This document shows positions 35,164-46,573 of a stretch of 64,000 nucleotides of DNA, piece by piece (positions within the stretch are counted from its first letter, which is position 1; every line of letters begins with the position of its first letter). Where the stretch lies: the NCBI RefSeq assembly GCF_002514735.1, contig NZ_NBWU01000004.1:1-64000 (forward strand). Reading direction: 5' to 3'. The notes beneath the pieces are model-generated. The model had not been told where the DNA came from. It was given only the letters and a program-made list of their open reading frames with translations, and made no database searches. This DNA comes from Sediminicola luteus (GTDB taxonomy: Bacteria > Bacteroidota > Bacteroidia > Flavobacteriales > Flavobacteriaceae). A program made the translations under genes and the position numbers.

Positions 35164-38100
35164 ATGCAAAAGAAATTAAAAAATGGTCTTTGGGCCATCG
35201 GATTTTTGGCAATTACCGGTTGTGGTCAAAACCAAAATGATAATGAAATCCAGCCCTCGATTAAACCGCTTTTCACCAAAGTAAACCAAGTGGATAGTGG
35301 TATTGATTTTCAAAATAAAATAGATGACACCAAAGAACATAACATATTGTTATATTCTAATTATTATGGTGGCGGGGGTGTAGGCATAGGTGATTTTAAT
35401 GGCGATGGACTAAAAGATGTCTATTTTGCCGGGAATTTGGTACCGGACAGATTATATATAAATAAAGGTAATATGCAATTTGAAGATGCTACCGAAGCAT
35501 CTGGTATTACTTATCATAATGGCTGGTCCACCGGTGTTTCTATTGCCGATGTAAATAATGATGGTGCAATAGATATATACGTAACCCGGGAACTTTATGA
35601 CCATGAACCGGAAAGACGTAAAAACCTTCTATATGTTAACAATGGCGATGGTACTTTTACCGAAAAAGCCACTGAATATGGAATCGCTGACCCTGCCCGA
35701 TCCCGACACGCTACTTTTTTTGACTATGACAACGATGGTTTCCTAGATCTATTTGTCCTTAACCAACCCCCAAACCCAGGAAGTTATTCCGAATTTTTTG
35801 GCACTCCATTATTACAAAACAAATACAGTTCAAAGTTATATCGCAATATAAAAGGGGCTTATTTTGAAGATGTAACCGAAAAAGCTGGTTTATTAAGACC
35901 AGGCTTTCCCAACGCAGCAAGTACCAGCGATTTTAATGGGGACGGTTGGGCCGATATTTACGTAGCAAACGATTTCTATGCTCCAGATGCCTTATATATT
36001 AATAATCAAGATGGAACATTTACCAATACTATACACGAATCCTTCAACCATATATCTTATTTCAGTATGGGAGTAGATGCGGCTGACCTAAACAACGATG
36101 GTCTTCTTGATCTGCATGTACTTGATATGGCCGCGGAAGATAACTATCGTTCTAAATCGAATATGAGCGGCATGGATATTTCCCAATTCTGGAGAATTGT
36201 AAACCGAGGTGGGCATTATCAATATATGTTTAATAATGTACATTTAAACAACGGCAATAACACCTTTAGTGAGATTGCCCAACTCACTAATATGGCGACT
36301 ACAGACTGGAGCTGGGCCAACCTAATTGCCGATTTTGACAACGATGGTTATAAAGATGTTTTTATTACCAATGGCCTATTAAGGGACATACGTAACACAG
36401 ATTCGGACAAGGCTGTCGCAAATCATGTAAATCAAGTGGCCGATACCTGGGTGAAAAATAATCCAAACGGTGGTGAAATTTCCATTTGGGAAATATTAGA
36501 CCTACAAGAAACCTTGTCTTTGGTACCCTCTGAAAAACTGGTGAACTATATGTACCAAAACCAGGGTGATTACCAATTTGAAAATGTTATTGAAAAATGG
36601 GGGCTTAACGACCCCTCATTCTCAAACGGAGCAGCCTATGCCGACCTGGATAACGATGGCGATCTTGACCTAATCGTTAATAACATCAACGAACCGGCTT
36701 TTGTTTATCGTAATAACAGCACCAACAATTTCGTAAGATTTTCTTTGAAAAGTAAATCCAACCAGCCTGTACTGAACTCCAAAATAACACTCTACCTAAA
36801 AGAACAACAACAATTCGTAGAATTAACCAATACAAGAGGTATATATTCAACAAGTGAACAACATTCGGCCCATTTCGGTTTAGGGGAAAACTCAAGAATA
36901 GACAGTGTTCGTATACAATGGCCAAACGGAAAAAGCACAATTTTTGCGCAACCCAAGTCTAATAAAGAACATGTACTGTACCTTGAAGATGCCATAGAAG
37001 TTTCTAGGATCAATCAACATAAGGCTAAATCACTTATGAAGGAATCGAATTTTCTACTAACAGATTCCGAACATAAAGAGAACGTATTTGACGACTTTTC
37101 AAAACAAATCCTATTACCACATAAAATGTCACAATTTGGACCAGCCATGGCCATTGGAGATGTTAATGGTGATGGTCTTGACGATGTATTTCTTGGCGCC
37201 TCGGTCGGTGAAACATCCCAGTTGTGGATCCAGGGAAAAAACACCAAGTTCAAAACTAAATTCAACCAAAGTTTTTCACGTTCCAAATTCCAAGAAGATA
37301 TCGATGCAGCCTTCGTAGATATTGACAATGATAATGACCTTGATCTTTATGTGGTCAGTGGCGGAAATGAATTTATCGCTGGAAATGCCAATTATACCGA
37401 CAGACTCTATCTCAATGATGGTAAAGGTAATTTTAAAGCTACGGGAGTAGCTCCAGAATCCAAGCAAATCAGTGGTAGTGTCGTCCGTTTTGAAGATTTC
37501 GATGGTAATGGTTTTTTAGATGCTTTTGTAGGAGGAAGACATACTCCTCAACAATATCCTGTTCCAACTGACTCTAAAATATATAGGAACAATGGCGGTA
37601 AGCTTAGTGATGTAACTGCGGAGGTTGCGCCAGAATTAGTTAATCTCGGTATGGTTACAGACGCGCTGTGGACAGACTACGACAATGACGGAGATAAAGA
37701 CCTTATGGTAGTAGGGGAGTGGATGCCCATAACCATACTGGAAAATACGAACGGGAAATTCAAAAAAGTAGCCCTATCAAACTTAAAAGATACTGCCGGA
37801 TGGTGGTTTAGTATAGAACAAGGCGATTTTGACAAAGATGGCGACATGGATTACGTTGTCGGTAACCTCGGATTAAACTATAAGTACAAAACATCGCCCG
37901 AAGAGCCTTTTGATGTACATTACTACGACTTTGATAATAGCGGACAAAAGGATATCGTTTTAGGCTATTACAATTACGGGGAACATTATCCGTTACGAGG
38001 TTTTTCTTGTTCATCGGAACAGGTTCCGGAATTAAAATCAAAATTCAAGAAATACGATGTTTTCGCCTCTCTTAACCTAGAGGAAGTTTATGGTCAAGAC

Positions 38101-38517
38101 AAACTTTCAAATGCCCTTCATTATCAAGCCCACACCTTTGCCTCATTATTTGTGGAGAATTTAGGTAATGGCAATTTTAGGGTGCATGAACTTCCTAGAC
38201 TGGCTCAGCTTTCAAATATCAACGATTTTATTGTTGATGATTTTGATAATGACGGTAATTTAGATGTTCTAGCCGCAGGAAACCTGTATGTATCGGAAAT
38301 CGAAACAACTAGAAATGATGCGGGTAGGGGAGTACTTCTATTTGGCGATGGTAAAAACAACTTTAGTCCAGTATCACATCTAACTAGTGGTTTTTTCGCT
38401 AACAAGGATGTTCGAAAGCTAAAACCCATCCAACTCGCTAACGGCAAAAAGGCTGTTGTAGTAGCCAACAACAATGGACCACTACAGTTTTTTGAATTTA
38501 ATGCCCCGGAGAAATAA
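35164..38517 (+). CDS. VCBS/FG-GAP and ASPIC/UnbV repeat lipoprotein (second copy)
   Basis: A 1117-residue lipoprotein (lipobox ITGC, C20), full-length homologue of the protein at 26143 with the same domain order: propeller repeats with calcium loops such as DFNGDGLKDVYF, an ASPIC/UnbV domain near 530-610 (IQWPNGK), then more propeller repeats. Shared strings include GGHYQYMFN, LLPHKMS, VVGEWMP and CSSEQ. The start at 35164 gives a clean lipoprotein signal. Its repeated position behind a SusC-SusD pair is the main clue to role. The stop is two bases from the convergent DUF6095 gene. Function is unknown; a surface binding or scaffold role is inference. Confidence 0.9.
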   Translation: MQKKLKNGLWAIGFLAITGCGQNQNDNEIQPSIKPLFTKVNQVDSGIDFQNKIDDTKEHNILLYSNYYGGGGVGIGDFNGDGLKDVYFAGNLVPDRLYINKGNMQFEDATEASGITYHNGWSTGVSIADVNNDGAIDIYVTRELYDHEPERRKNLLYVNNGDGTFTEKATEYGIADPARSRHATFFDYDNDGFLDLFVLNQPPNPGSYSEFFGTPLLQNKYSSKLYRNIKGAYFEDVTEKAGLLRPGFPNAASTSDFNGDGWADIYVANDFYAPDALYINNQDGTFTNTIHESFNHISYFSMGVDAADLNNDGLLDLHVLDMAAEDNYRSKSNMSGMDISQFWRIVNRGGHYQYMFNNVHLNNGNNTFSEIAQLTNMATTDWSWANLIADFDNDGYKDVFITNGLLRDIRNTDSDKAVANHVNQVADTWVKNNPNGGEISIWEILDLQETLSLVPSEKLVNYMYQNQGDYQFENVIEKWGLNDPSFSNGAAYADLDNDGDLDLIVNNINEPAFVYRNNSTNNFVRFSLKSKSNQPVLNSKITLYLKEQQQFVELTNTRGIYSTSEQHSAHFGLGENSRIDSVRIQWPNGKSTIFAQPKSNKEHVLYLEDAIEVSRINQHKAKSLMKESNFLLTDSEHKENVFDDFSKQILLPHKMSQFGPAMAIGDVNGDGLDDVFLGASVGETSQLWIQGKNTKFKTKFNQSFSRSKFQEDIDAAFVDIDNDNDLDLYVVSGGNEFIAGNANYTDRLYLNDGKGNFKATGVAPESKQISGSVVRFEDFDGNGFLDAFVGGRHTPQQYPVPTDSKIYRNNGGKLSDVTAEVAPELVNLGMVTDALWTDYDNDGDKDLMVVGEWMPITILENTNGKFKKVALSNLKDTAGWWFSIEQGDFDKDGDMDYVVGNLGLNYKYKTSPEEPFDVHYYDFDNSGQKDIVLGYYNYGEHYPLRGFSCSSEQVPELKSKFKKYDVFASLNLEEVYGQDKLSNALHYQAHTFASLFVENLGNGNFRVHELPRLAQLSNINDFIVDDFDNDGNLDVLAAGNLYVSEIETTRNDAGRGVLLFGDGKNNFSPVSHLTSGFFANKDVRKLKPIQLANGKKAVVVANNNGPLQFFEFNAPEK

Positions 38518-38519
38518 AA

Positions 38520-38750
38520 CTATTTTGATGAGGGTCCAAAAAGGGCCCTCATAATGGTTTTTACACTGTAAAACCCCATACCAATCGCGATTATAGCTAT
38601 TAGGACACCAATAATACAAACGGGCCAAAACCATTCATGACCTTGGTTTTTAAAGGCTTGGTTCAAAATTATAGGAGCTAAAAACATACAAAAGGCAGTT
38701 ATCCCAAAATACTTTAGGCTTTTTACTAATAAGGGCTTATCTGTCGCCAT
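38520..38750 (-). CDS. DUF6095-type small membrane protein
   Basis: A 76-residue protein with two hydrophobic helices (about 14-32 and 43-63) and a cytoplasmic tail rich in basic residues. The pattern KSLKYFGITAFCMFLAPI and the ending KTIMRALFG match small DUF6095 proteins that I recognise from Flavobacteriia. No function is known. It is the last gene of a minus-strand run starting at the TonB receptor, 10 bases after the DUF4249 stop, and is convergent with the ASPIC/UnbV gene. Confidence 0.75.
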   Translation of the reverse strand: MATDKPLLVKSLKYFGITAFCMFLAPIILNQAFKNQGHEWFWPVCIIGVLIAIIAIGMGFYSVKTIMRALFGPSSK

Positions 38751-38760
38751 ATTACAGGGT

Positions 38761-39606
38761 TTAATTTACTACCTCTTGAGACAAAGTTATCGATTTACTA
38801 TACGCCTCCGATACGGCAAAATAACCTAAAGGATAATGTGTAGGGTTGGTGGTATTGATAATGTTTCCCCTTAAAGTTGCCGGAGGGGCATCAAAAGGTG
38901 GTCCGCCACCTTCTTGACCACTTTGTTCAATTAGCTGTCGCATATAGTCATAAAATTGTTTATCAATACCTATAATAGACACATTCGCCGTTCTACCTTC
39001 TTCAATATTCTCATAGAAATACGAAAAAGTAAACTGTTGTCCTTGATAATAAGTGTCTTCGGAGGTTAGAAAGAGATTAAAATCCAAATCGAAAAGATAA
39101 TAATCTTCCCGTGAACCATCGTCGGTAAAACTGATGATTATTTCCGTTTCATCGCCAAACAATTCCCCATCGCCTTGCTCAATGGTATCTATAGGTACCG
39201 ACGGTACAAAAGTTGTACTGGCCCAATAAGTCTCACCTTCTGCGATTACAGTCAATTCCAAGACGTCATTTGGCAAGGGTTGTTCCGTAACCAAATCGAA
39301 ATCTATGGGGAGGTAGACTCCAGAGTCGTTAAATTCCGTAAATCGTATTACATCGCCATTTCGGGTATTGGTTATTTGAACTTCCGCTCCATTAACTGGA
39401 AAGGGATCCTTCTCAAAAAAATTGCGTGTTTTAGACAAGATTACCGCACCTTCGGCCCTAGGCTCATCTGCATTAACATATAAAGAGAAACTAGCATCGA
39501 TAACCAGTCGTTCTGGGCCGGTTTGGGTTTCTATGTCGACCACCTCCTCACAACTAATAAAACCAGCCATCAAAAGAAAAACGAAAAGATTATACTTGGC
39601 TTTCAT
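38761..39606 (-). CDS. DUF4249 lipoprotein
   Basis: A 281-residue lipoprotein (lipobox FISC, C19), followed by EEVVDIETQTGPERLVIDAS, the characteristic opening of DUF4249 proteins. The acidic residues after the cysteine suggest surface exposure. The body is predicted mostly beta. In Bacteroidota these genes regularly follow a TonB-dependent receptor, as here, and the two are thought to act together in uptake of an unknown ligand, in a way loosely similar to SusC with SusD. The receptor's stop and this ATG overlap in TAATG, so translation is coupled. Confidence 0.85.
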   Translation of the reverse strand: MKAKYNLFVFLLMAGFISCEEVVDIETQTGPERLVIDASFSLYVNADEPRAEGAVILSKTRNFFEKDPFPVNGAEVQITNTRNGDVIRFTEFNDSGVYLPIDFDLVTEQPLPNDVLELTVIAEGETYWASTTFVPSVPIDTIEQGDGELFGDETEIIISFTDDGSREDYYLFDLDFNLFLTSEDTYYQGQQFTFSYFYENIEEGRTANVSIIGIDKQFYDYMRQLIEQSGQEGGGPPFDAPPATLRGNIINTTNPTHYPLGYFAVSEAYSKSITLSQEVVN

Positions 39607-41984
39607 TAGAAACTGAAATTATAGGTTATCGCTGGAACTATTCCAAAAATAGAAGTTTTTACAGCTTCGTTAACACCGTTATCGGTGTTTTTACTGAAGC
39701 TGATCGTAAAAGCATTATCCCTATTGTATACATTATATAGTCCAAATACCCATTGAGATTGGTAATGCCTGTCGGCATTCTTTTTGGGCCGCAAGGTTGC
39801 AGAAAGATCTAACCGATGATAAGCCGGTAATCGGTCTACATTTCTATCGCCATATATAGGAACCGTCAGATTTTTGAATTCGAACTGTCCGATCGGAAAA
39901 TTGGAAGGTTGTCCGGTCTGGTATAAAAAATTACAGGCAAACCGCCATTTTTCATTCCAGTTATAACCCGCACTTACAGAAACATCGTGGGTTTTGTCAA
40001 AAGGGGTGTTATACCATTTCCCGGAATTTATCCCCGGTTCATTGGAATTCCTCCCTGGCGTTCGCTGTTCCGATTTGGACAATGTATACCCCAACCAGCC
40101 ATTAAAGGCGCCTATTTCCTTTTTTATTAGCACTTCCCAACCGTAAGCCCGTGCCCTACCAGGCAACACTACTTGTTCAATGGCATCGTTAGCAACAAGA
40201 TTGGCGCCGTCTATATAATCTAACCGGTTCTTTATATTCTTATAAAACACTTCAGTTTCCAAGGAAAAACCGACTTTATTAAAATATTTAGCATATCCAG
40301 CACTCCATATATCGGCCCGTTGTGGATCTATATAGGGCCCACTTGGCGCCCATATATCCAAAGGGGTAGGGGAGTTTGTATTGGAAATTAGGTGCAGGTA
40401 TTGGGTCATACGGGCATAACTGGCCTTAATAGCTTCTTGTTCATTTAGGTTGTAGGACAAGGCGGCGCGTGGTTCCCAAGCATTGAAAGTGGCTATATTA
40501 TCATTCTTGTTTGGGGAAATACTTCCGGTAGGTTCGGCTTTTTGATAAATTTGGAACTGTTGATTAAAGTGAACTGGCCCATTTGAATCATAAGTAAACA
40601 ACTCATCTTGTCCTTTTCTGTTGAAATGACTGTAGCGCAAACCCAATCGAAAATCCCATTTCGGCCCTGGTTTAAAAGAAGCATCTATATAGCTGGCCCA
40701 TTCCCAAGCAAATTTTTCGGTCAATTGATCTGGGTTAATCCCGGAATCGGGTCCTGTAGGAGCAATGGTCCCTGGATTAAAGGCATAATATATCGAATTA
40801 AGACCATATTCCAAGGTTAAGGCATTCGATAGATAATGTTTAAAGTCGTATTTCAGATTGATGTTGTTTATACCCGATTTCCAATCCAGACCCACAAAAT
40901 CCAAATCCAACCCATAAAAATAATCGGAATAGATCAAAGAGAGGTTGCCGAATAACTTATCGGTATATAAATGATTCCACCGCAAATTCACCAACATATT
41001 CCCATAGGTGTTTACAAAGCGTTCGGAAATCTTAAAGACATCACGCCCAAAATAACCCGACAGAAAGAGTTTATCACGTTTTCCCAAACGATGGCTTACT
41101 TTGGCATTAACATCATAAAAATAGGCCGAGTTATCGTTATCGGTCAGTTTTAAGAATAAATGCGCATAGGAAGACCGAGCCCCGACCAAGAATGACCCCT
41201 TGTCTTTTACCAAAGGCCCTTCAGCCAATAGTCTGCTTGAGACCACCCCAATACCTCCACTCATAGAAAATCGGTTATTATTACCTTCTTTTTGATAGAT
41301 ATCAAGTACGGAAGAAAGTCTACCACCATATTTGGCCGGTATGTCGCCCTTATAAAGACTAAGGTCTTTTATGGCATCCGGATTAAAAACCGAAAAGAAT
41401 CCGAATAAATGCGATGAATTGAAGAGTGTAGCCTCATCGAGTAAAATCAGATTCTGATCAGCGGCACCACCTCGAACATTAAAACCCGAGGAACCTTCCC
41501 CCGCATTGGACACCCCAGGTAACATGACCAGGGCGTTCAACACATCGGGCTCGCCCAGTACTACAGGAATATTCTTAATACCCTTAGCACTAAGTTCATG
41601 AACACCCAAACGGGCCTCAGTAACCGGTTTTGTGGCGGTGGTTTCTGTTAAAACGACTTCTTCTAAGCGTTGGGCTTGTGGTTTTAATTTAAAATCGAAT
41701 TGGGTATTTTGCTGTAATTCCAGGGTTTCCTGCAAGGTGGCATAACCCAATAGATTAATAATTATACGGTGCGCACCTTTTTCCAATTCTACCGAGAAAA
41801 AACCATAAGCATTGGTAGTCGTCCATATTTCCGAATCAGGGAAAAACAAAGTGACCCCTACCAAAGTTTCCCCACTATCGGCATCGGTAATAGTCCCGCT
41901 CAAGGTAGAATTCTGGCAAAGTACGGCAAGAGGAAAAACAAACAGGAATAAAAAGACCGAAGCACGGCGAAAGGACATGGTCAC
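39606..41984 (-). CDS. TonB-dependent receptor with carboxypeptidase-like N-terminal domain
   Basis: A 792-residue outer-membrane receptor. Signal peptide (about 23 residues, VLCQ-N), a carboxypeptidase-regulatory-like domain (about 25-110, LSGTITDADSGETLVGV), a plug domain (about 115-235, SSGFNVRGGAADQNLILLDEA), then a 22-strand barrel ending in an aromatic residue (NFSF). It is smaller than the SusC proteins and lacks their plug signature, so it belongs to the FecA-like side of the family. The partner is the DUF4249 lipoprotein. Substrate unknown. Met3 is an equally possible start. Confidence 0.92.
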   Translation of the reverse strand: MTMSFRRASVFLFLFVFPLAVLCQNSTLSGTITDADSGETLVGVTLFFPDSEIWTTTNAYGFFSVELEKGAHRIIINLLGYATLQETLELQQNTQFDFKLKPQAQRLEEVVLTETTATKPVTEARLGVHELSAKGIKNIPVVLGEPDVLNALVMLPGVSNAGEGSSGFNVRGGAADQNLILLDEATLFNSSHLFGFFSVFNPDAIKDLSLYKGDIPAKYGGRLSSVLDIYQKEGNNNRFSMSGGIGVVSSRLLAEGPLVKDKGSFLVGARSSYAHLFLKLTDNDNSAYFYDVNAKVSHRLGKRDKLFLSGYFGRDVFKISERFVNTYGNMLVNLRWNHLYTDKLFGNLSLIYSDYFYGLDLDFVGLDWKSGINNINLKYDFKHYLSNALTLEYGLNSIYYAFNPGTIAPTGPDSGINPDQLTEKFAWEWASYIDASFKPGPKWDFRLGLRYSHFNRKGQDELFTYDSNGPVHFNQQFQIYQKAEPTGSISPNKNDNIATFNAWEPRAALSYNLNEQEAIKASYARMTQYLHLISNTNSPTPLDIWAPSGPYIDPQRADIWSAGYAKYFNKVGFSLETEVFYKNIKNRLDYIDGANLVANDAIEQVVLPGRARAYGWEVLIKKEIGAFNGWLGYTLSKSEQRTPGRNSNEPGINSGKWYNTPFDKTHDVSVSAGYNWNEKWRFACNFLYQTGQPSNFPIGQFEFKNLTVPIYGDRNVDRLPAYHRLDLSATLRPKKNADRHYQSQWVFGLYNVYNRDNAFTISFSKNTDNGVNEAVKTSIFGIVPAITYNFSF

Positions 41985-42072
41985 GATTTTCTCAAATTTA
42001 AATAGAAATTATGTGATTTTATCCAGCTAATCAAAAAGTTAAGATGACTATAACACCAGCTAGGTTAAGGTT

Positions 42073-42102
42073 AAAAAAAAGGGGAACACAAAAGCGTTCC
42101 CC
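42073..42102 (-). terminator. terminator after icd
   Basis: On the minus strand a GGGGAAC/GTTCCCC stem (42081-42102) with an eight-base loop is followed by eight T. It lies 23 bases past the icd stop. Confidence 0.85.
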
Positions 42103-42125
42103 AGTATATTTTACCAAAAAGCAGT

Positions 42126-44354
<2,229 letters not shown>

Positions 44355-44465
44355 TTAAAAAGCTGCGCTAATATACGATATAAACACGGTTTACACGAGC
44401 TAAAAAGCAGCTCGTCACGCTTTTGAACAATGCTTGTTCAATTAAGATTTCATTGCGGATTCGGC

Positions 44466-44497
44466 AAAAAAAAACATCTGCCATTGACAGATGTTTT
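44466..44497 (-). terminator. terminator after rplS
   Basis: Minus strand: AAAACATCTG/CAGATGTTTT 10-bp stem (44471-44497) with a seven-base loop, continuing into a run of T, 20 bases after the rplS stop. Confidence 0.85.
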
Positions 44498-44516
44498 AAA
44501 TATGATGAAGGATGGA

Positions 44517-44864
44517 TTATCCCCTGATTTCTTTGATACGGGCTTTTTTACCCCTAAGCTCTCTAAAGTAGTAGATTCTAGCCCTACGAACTTTACCTTT
44601 TTTGTTTACCTCTATTTTTTGAAGGGCAGGCATATTCACAGGGAAGATACGCTCTACACCAACAGTACCAGACATTTTACGGATGGTAAAGGTTTCCGTG
44701 GCACCGCTTCCTTTACGTTGGATTACCACACCTTTAAAAAACTGGGTACGCGTTTTTTCACCTTCCTTGATTTCGTAATACACAGTAATGGTATCACCGG
44801 CAGAGAAATTTGGAAATTCTTTCTTACTTACGAATTCGTCTTGTACAAATTTTACTAAATCCAT
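44517..44864 (-). CDS. rplS: 50S ribosomal protein L19
   Basis: A 115-residue ribosomal protein at the 30S-50S interface. The strings GDTITVYYEIKEGEKTRTQFF, GVVIQRKGSG and RRARIYYFRELRGKKARIKE are typical of L19, and the length is normal. It lies 243 bp downstream of trmD on the same strand, an arrangement that reflects the classical trmD-rplS linkage. Expression at high level is expected; the terminator follows directly. Confidence 0.97.
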   Translation of the reverse strand: MDLVKFVQDEFVSKKEFPNFSAGDTITVYYEIKEGEKTRTQFFKGVVIQRKGSGATETFTIRKMSGTVGVERIFPVNMPALQKIEVNKKGKVRRARIYYFRELRGKKARIKEIRG

Positions 44865-45107
44865 TGTTTTTTAGATTTGTTTTAAAACCAACGTTCACGC
44901 ATCTCGTCAGAGGTTGATTTTATTCTGGCTGCAAAATTACATATTTAACGTAGAACGACAAATAATTGTTGCACTAATTTAATACGACCCTTTAAACATA
45001 GTTTTAAGTTGGGTAGAACAAAGAGGAAAGGTAGGTGTAAATGTGTGCCCTCCTACTATTTTACCTTATTTTGAACAAAGCCAGAATCTCCATTAGATAC
45101 TCAGACA

Positions 45108-45785
45108 CTAATCATCAAGTAGATCGGGCCTAAGGGCTTTGGTGCGTTCCAAGGCTTTTTCTTCTCGCCATTTTTCGATTTTCGGAAAGTTTCCCGACAA
45201 CAATATTTCCGGTACGGCATGTTCTTTATAAACGGCCGGACGCGTATACACAGGTGGGGCCAAGAGATTATCTTGAAAACTATCGGTTAGGGCAGAGGTT
45301 TCATCGTTCAGTACCCCCGGAATCAACCGGATTATGGCATCACATAAAATCAATGCACCTAATTCGCCTCCACTCAACACATAATCGCCCACCGAAATTT
45401 CTTTGGTGATGAACATATCACGAACGCGCTGGTCCACACCTTTATAATGTCCGCAAAGGATAATTATATTTTCTTCCAAGGACAAGGTATTGGCCATGCC
45501 TTGGTTTAAGGTGTCGCCATCGGGGGTCATATAAATAATTTCGCCATACTCCCGTTCTGACTTTAGTTGACTAATACATTTATCGATAGGCTCCACCAAC
45601 ATAACCATACCGGCACCACCCCCATACTGGTAATCGTCTACGGTGCGGTAGTTATCGTTCGTATAATCGCGCAAATTATGTACATGCACTTCCACCAGGC
45701 CCTTTTCAATGGAACGTTTGAGTATAGAAGCCTCGAACGGACTGGTAAAAATATCGGGTACCACCGTAATTATATCTATGCGCAT
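45108..45785 (-). CDS. trmD: tRNA (guanine-N1-)-methyltransferase
   Basis: A 225-residue SPOUT-class enzyme that methylates G37 at N1 in tRNAs, preventing +1 frameshifting (EC 2.1.1.228). Characteristic strings are [13 protein letters not shown] at the start, [11 protein letters not shown] near 55, [12 protein letters not shown] near 110, and the trefoil-knot SAM site [19 protein letters not shown] near 130-150. Length normal. It is preceded 25 bp upstream by a membrane coiled-coil gene and followed by rplS. Confidence 0.97.
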   Translation of the reverse strand: MRIDIITVVPDIFTSPFEASILKRSIEKGLVEVHVHNLRDYTNDNYRTVDDYQYGGGAGMVMLVEPIDKCISQLKSEREYGEIIYMTPDGDTLNQGMANTLSLEENIIILCGHYKGVDQRVRDMFITKEISVGDYVLSGGELGALILCDAIIRLIPGVLNDETSALTDSFQDNLLAPPVYTRPAVYKEHAVPEILLSGNFPKIEKWREEKALERTKALRPDLLDD

Positions 45786-45810
45786 AGTCTAAAAAGAAAA
45801 AAAGGGTAAC

Positions 45811-46428
45811 CTATTTTTTTTGCCTATTGATCTCGTCTTGCAGTTTGCGACTAATTTTTTGCTCACGCTCTAGAGCACGTCTTCTGTGGTCTTCGTACTC
45901 GCTTTCCAATTCGGCCAAAGCGGTCTTGGCCTCTTGGGTAAGTACATTGCTCCGCTTGAATTTAAATACGAACAATAAGAACAACACCAATAAACCAATG
46001 ATAACAGACCACATCAAAACATTATATCCCCCTTTAGACATTTGGGCCCCGAAAAACGACATACTATCTTTTTCTGCGGTAACCTCGGCCAATTGTCCAG
46101 TGGTGTCCTCAAGTTTCGAATTCAGATTGGTAACGGTTTCCTTTTGGCTGTCAATGGTTTTGTTCAACTCGGTAATCGTAGCACGAAAACCTTTCAAACT
46201 ATCCAATACATTACCCTTTAGCTTGTCGAGATGTATGGCGCGCACCACTTCATAACGCTTACCATTGGCATTATAGTTCCCAGATTTTTTGGTGATAAAC
46301 TCAAATTGGGTCTCAATACTGCCCTTATCCAAGGATAATTCTTGTTCCGAATCGGCATTGTTTTGGGCTGTAGCCATAACTCCCCATAGCAAGGGAAGAA
46401 TGTATAATAGGGGTCGAAAAACTTTCAT
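45811..46428 (-). CDS. membrane-anchored coiled-coil protein, function unknown
   Basis: A 205-residue protein with a signal peptide (ATAQ-N23), an extracytoplasmic segment of about 110 residues ending in a heptad-like coiled coil (KGFRATITELNKTIDSQK onward), one transmembrane helix near 137-157 (WSVIIGLLVLFLLFVF), and a charged coiled-coil cytoplasmic tail ending in RQKK. Homologues in flavobacterial genomes are sometimes labelled tRNA (guanine-N1)-methyltransferase, apparently because of adjacency to trmD. There is no SAM-binding fold here, so that name should not be used. It probably shares the trmD transcript. A role linking periplasm and cytoplasm is only a guess. Confidence 0.8.
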   Translation of the reverse strand: MKVFRPLLYILPLLWGVMATAQNNADSEQELSLDKGSIETQFEFITKKSGNYNANGKRYEVVRAIHLDKLKGNVLDSLKGFRATITELNKTIDSQKETVTNLNSKLEDTTGQLAEVTAEKDSMSFFGAQMSKGGYNVLMWSVIIGLLVLFLLFVFKFKRSNVLTQEAKTALAELESEYEDHRRRALEREQKISRKLQDEINRQKK

Positions 46429-46525
46429 TGGTAGGTAAATGGAGTGTTACTTTTAAAAAAGGGCGAATTTACAGAATATTATCACAATATAAACAAAAAA
46501 ATAATTTCCCCAGCGCACTTTAGCC

Positions 46526-46555
46526 CATAAAAAAAGCGGGCCAAAGACCCGCTTT
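46526..46555 (-). terminator. terminator after the GAPDH gene
   Basis: Minus strand: AAAGCGGG/CCCGCTTT stem (46533-46555) with a seven-base loop, then a run of seven T. It lies 18 bases after the GAPDH stop. Confidence 0.85.
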
Positions 46556-46573
46556 ACAGTTGATTATAAACTT

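Noticed and set aside
38520-38560. Hairpin after the second ASPIC/UnbV gene
   Set aside because: GAGGG/CCCTC pairing is present but it lies inside the convergent DUF6095 gene and has no T-run; not called as a terminator.
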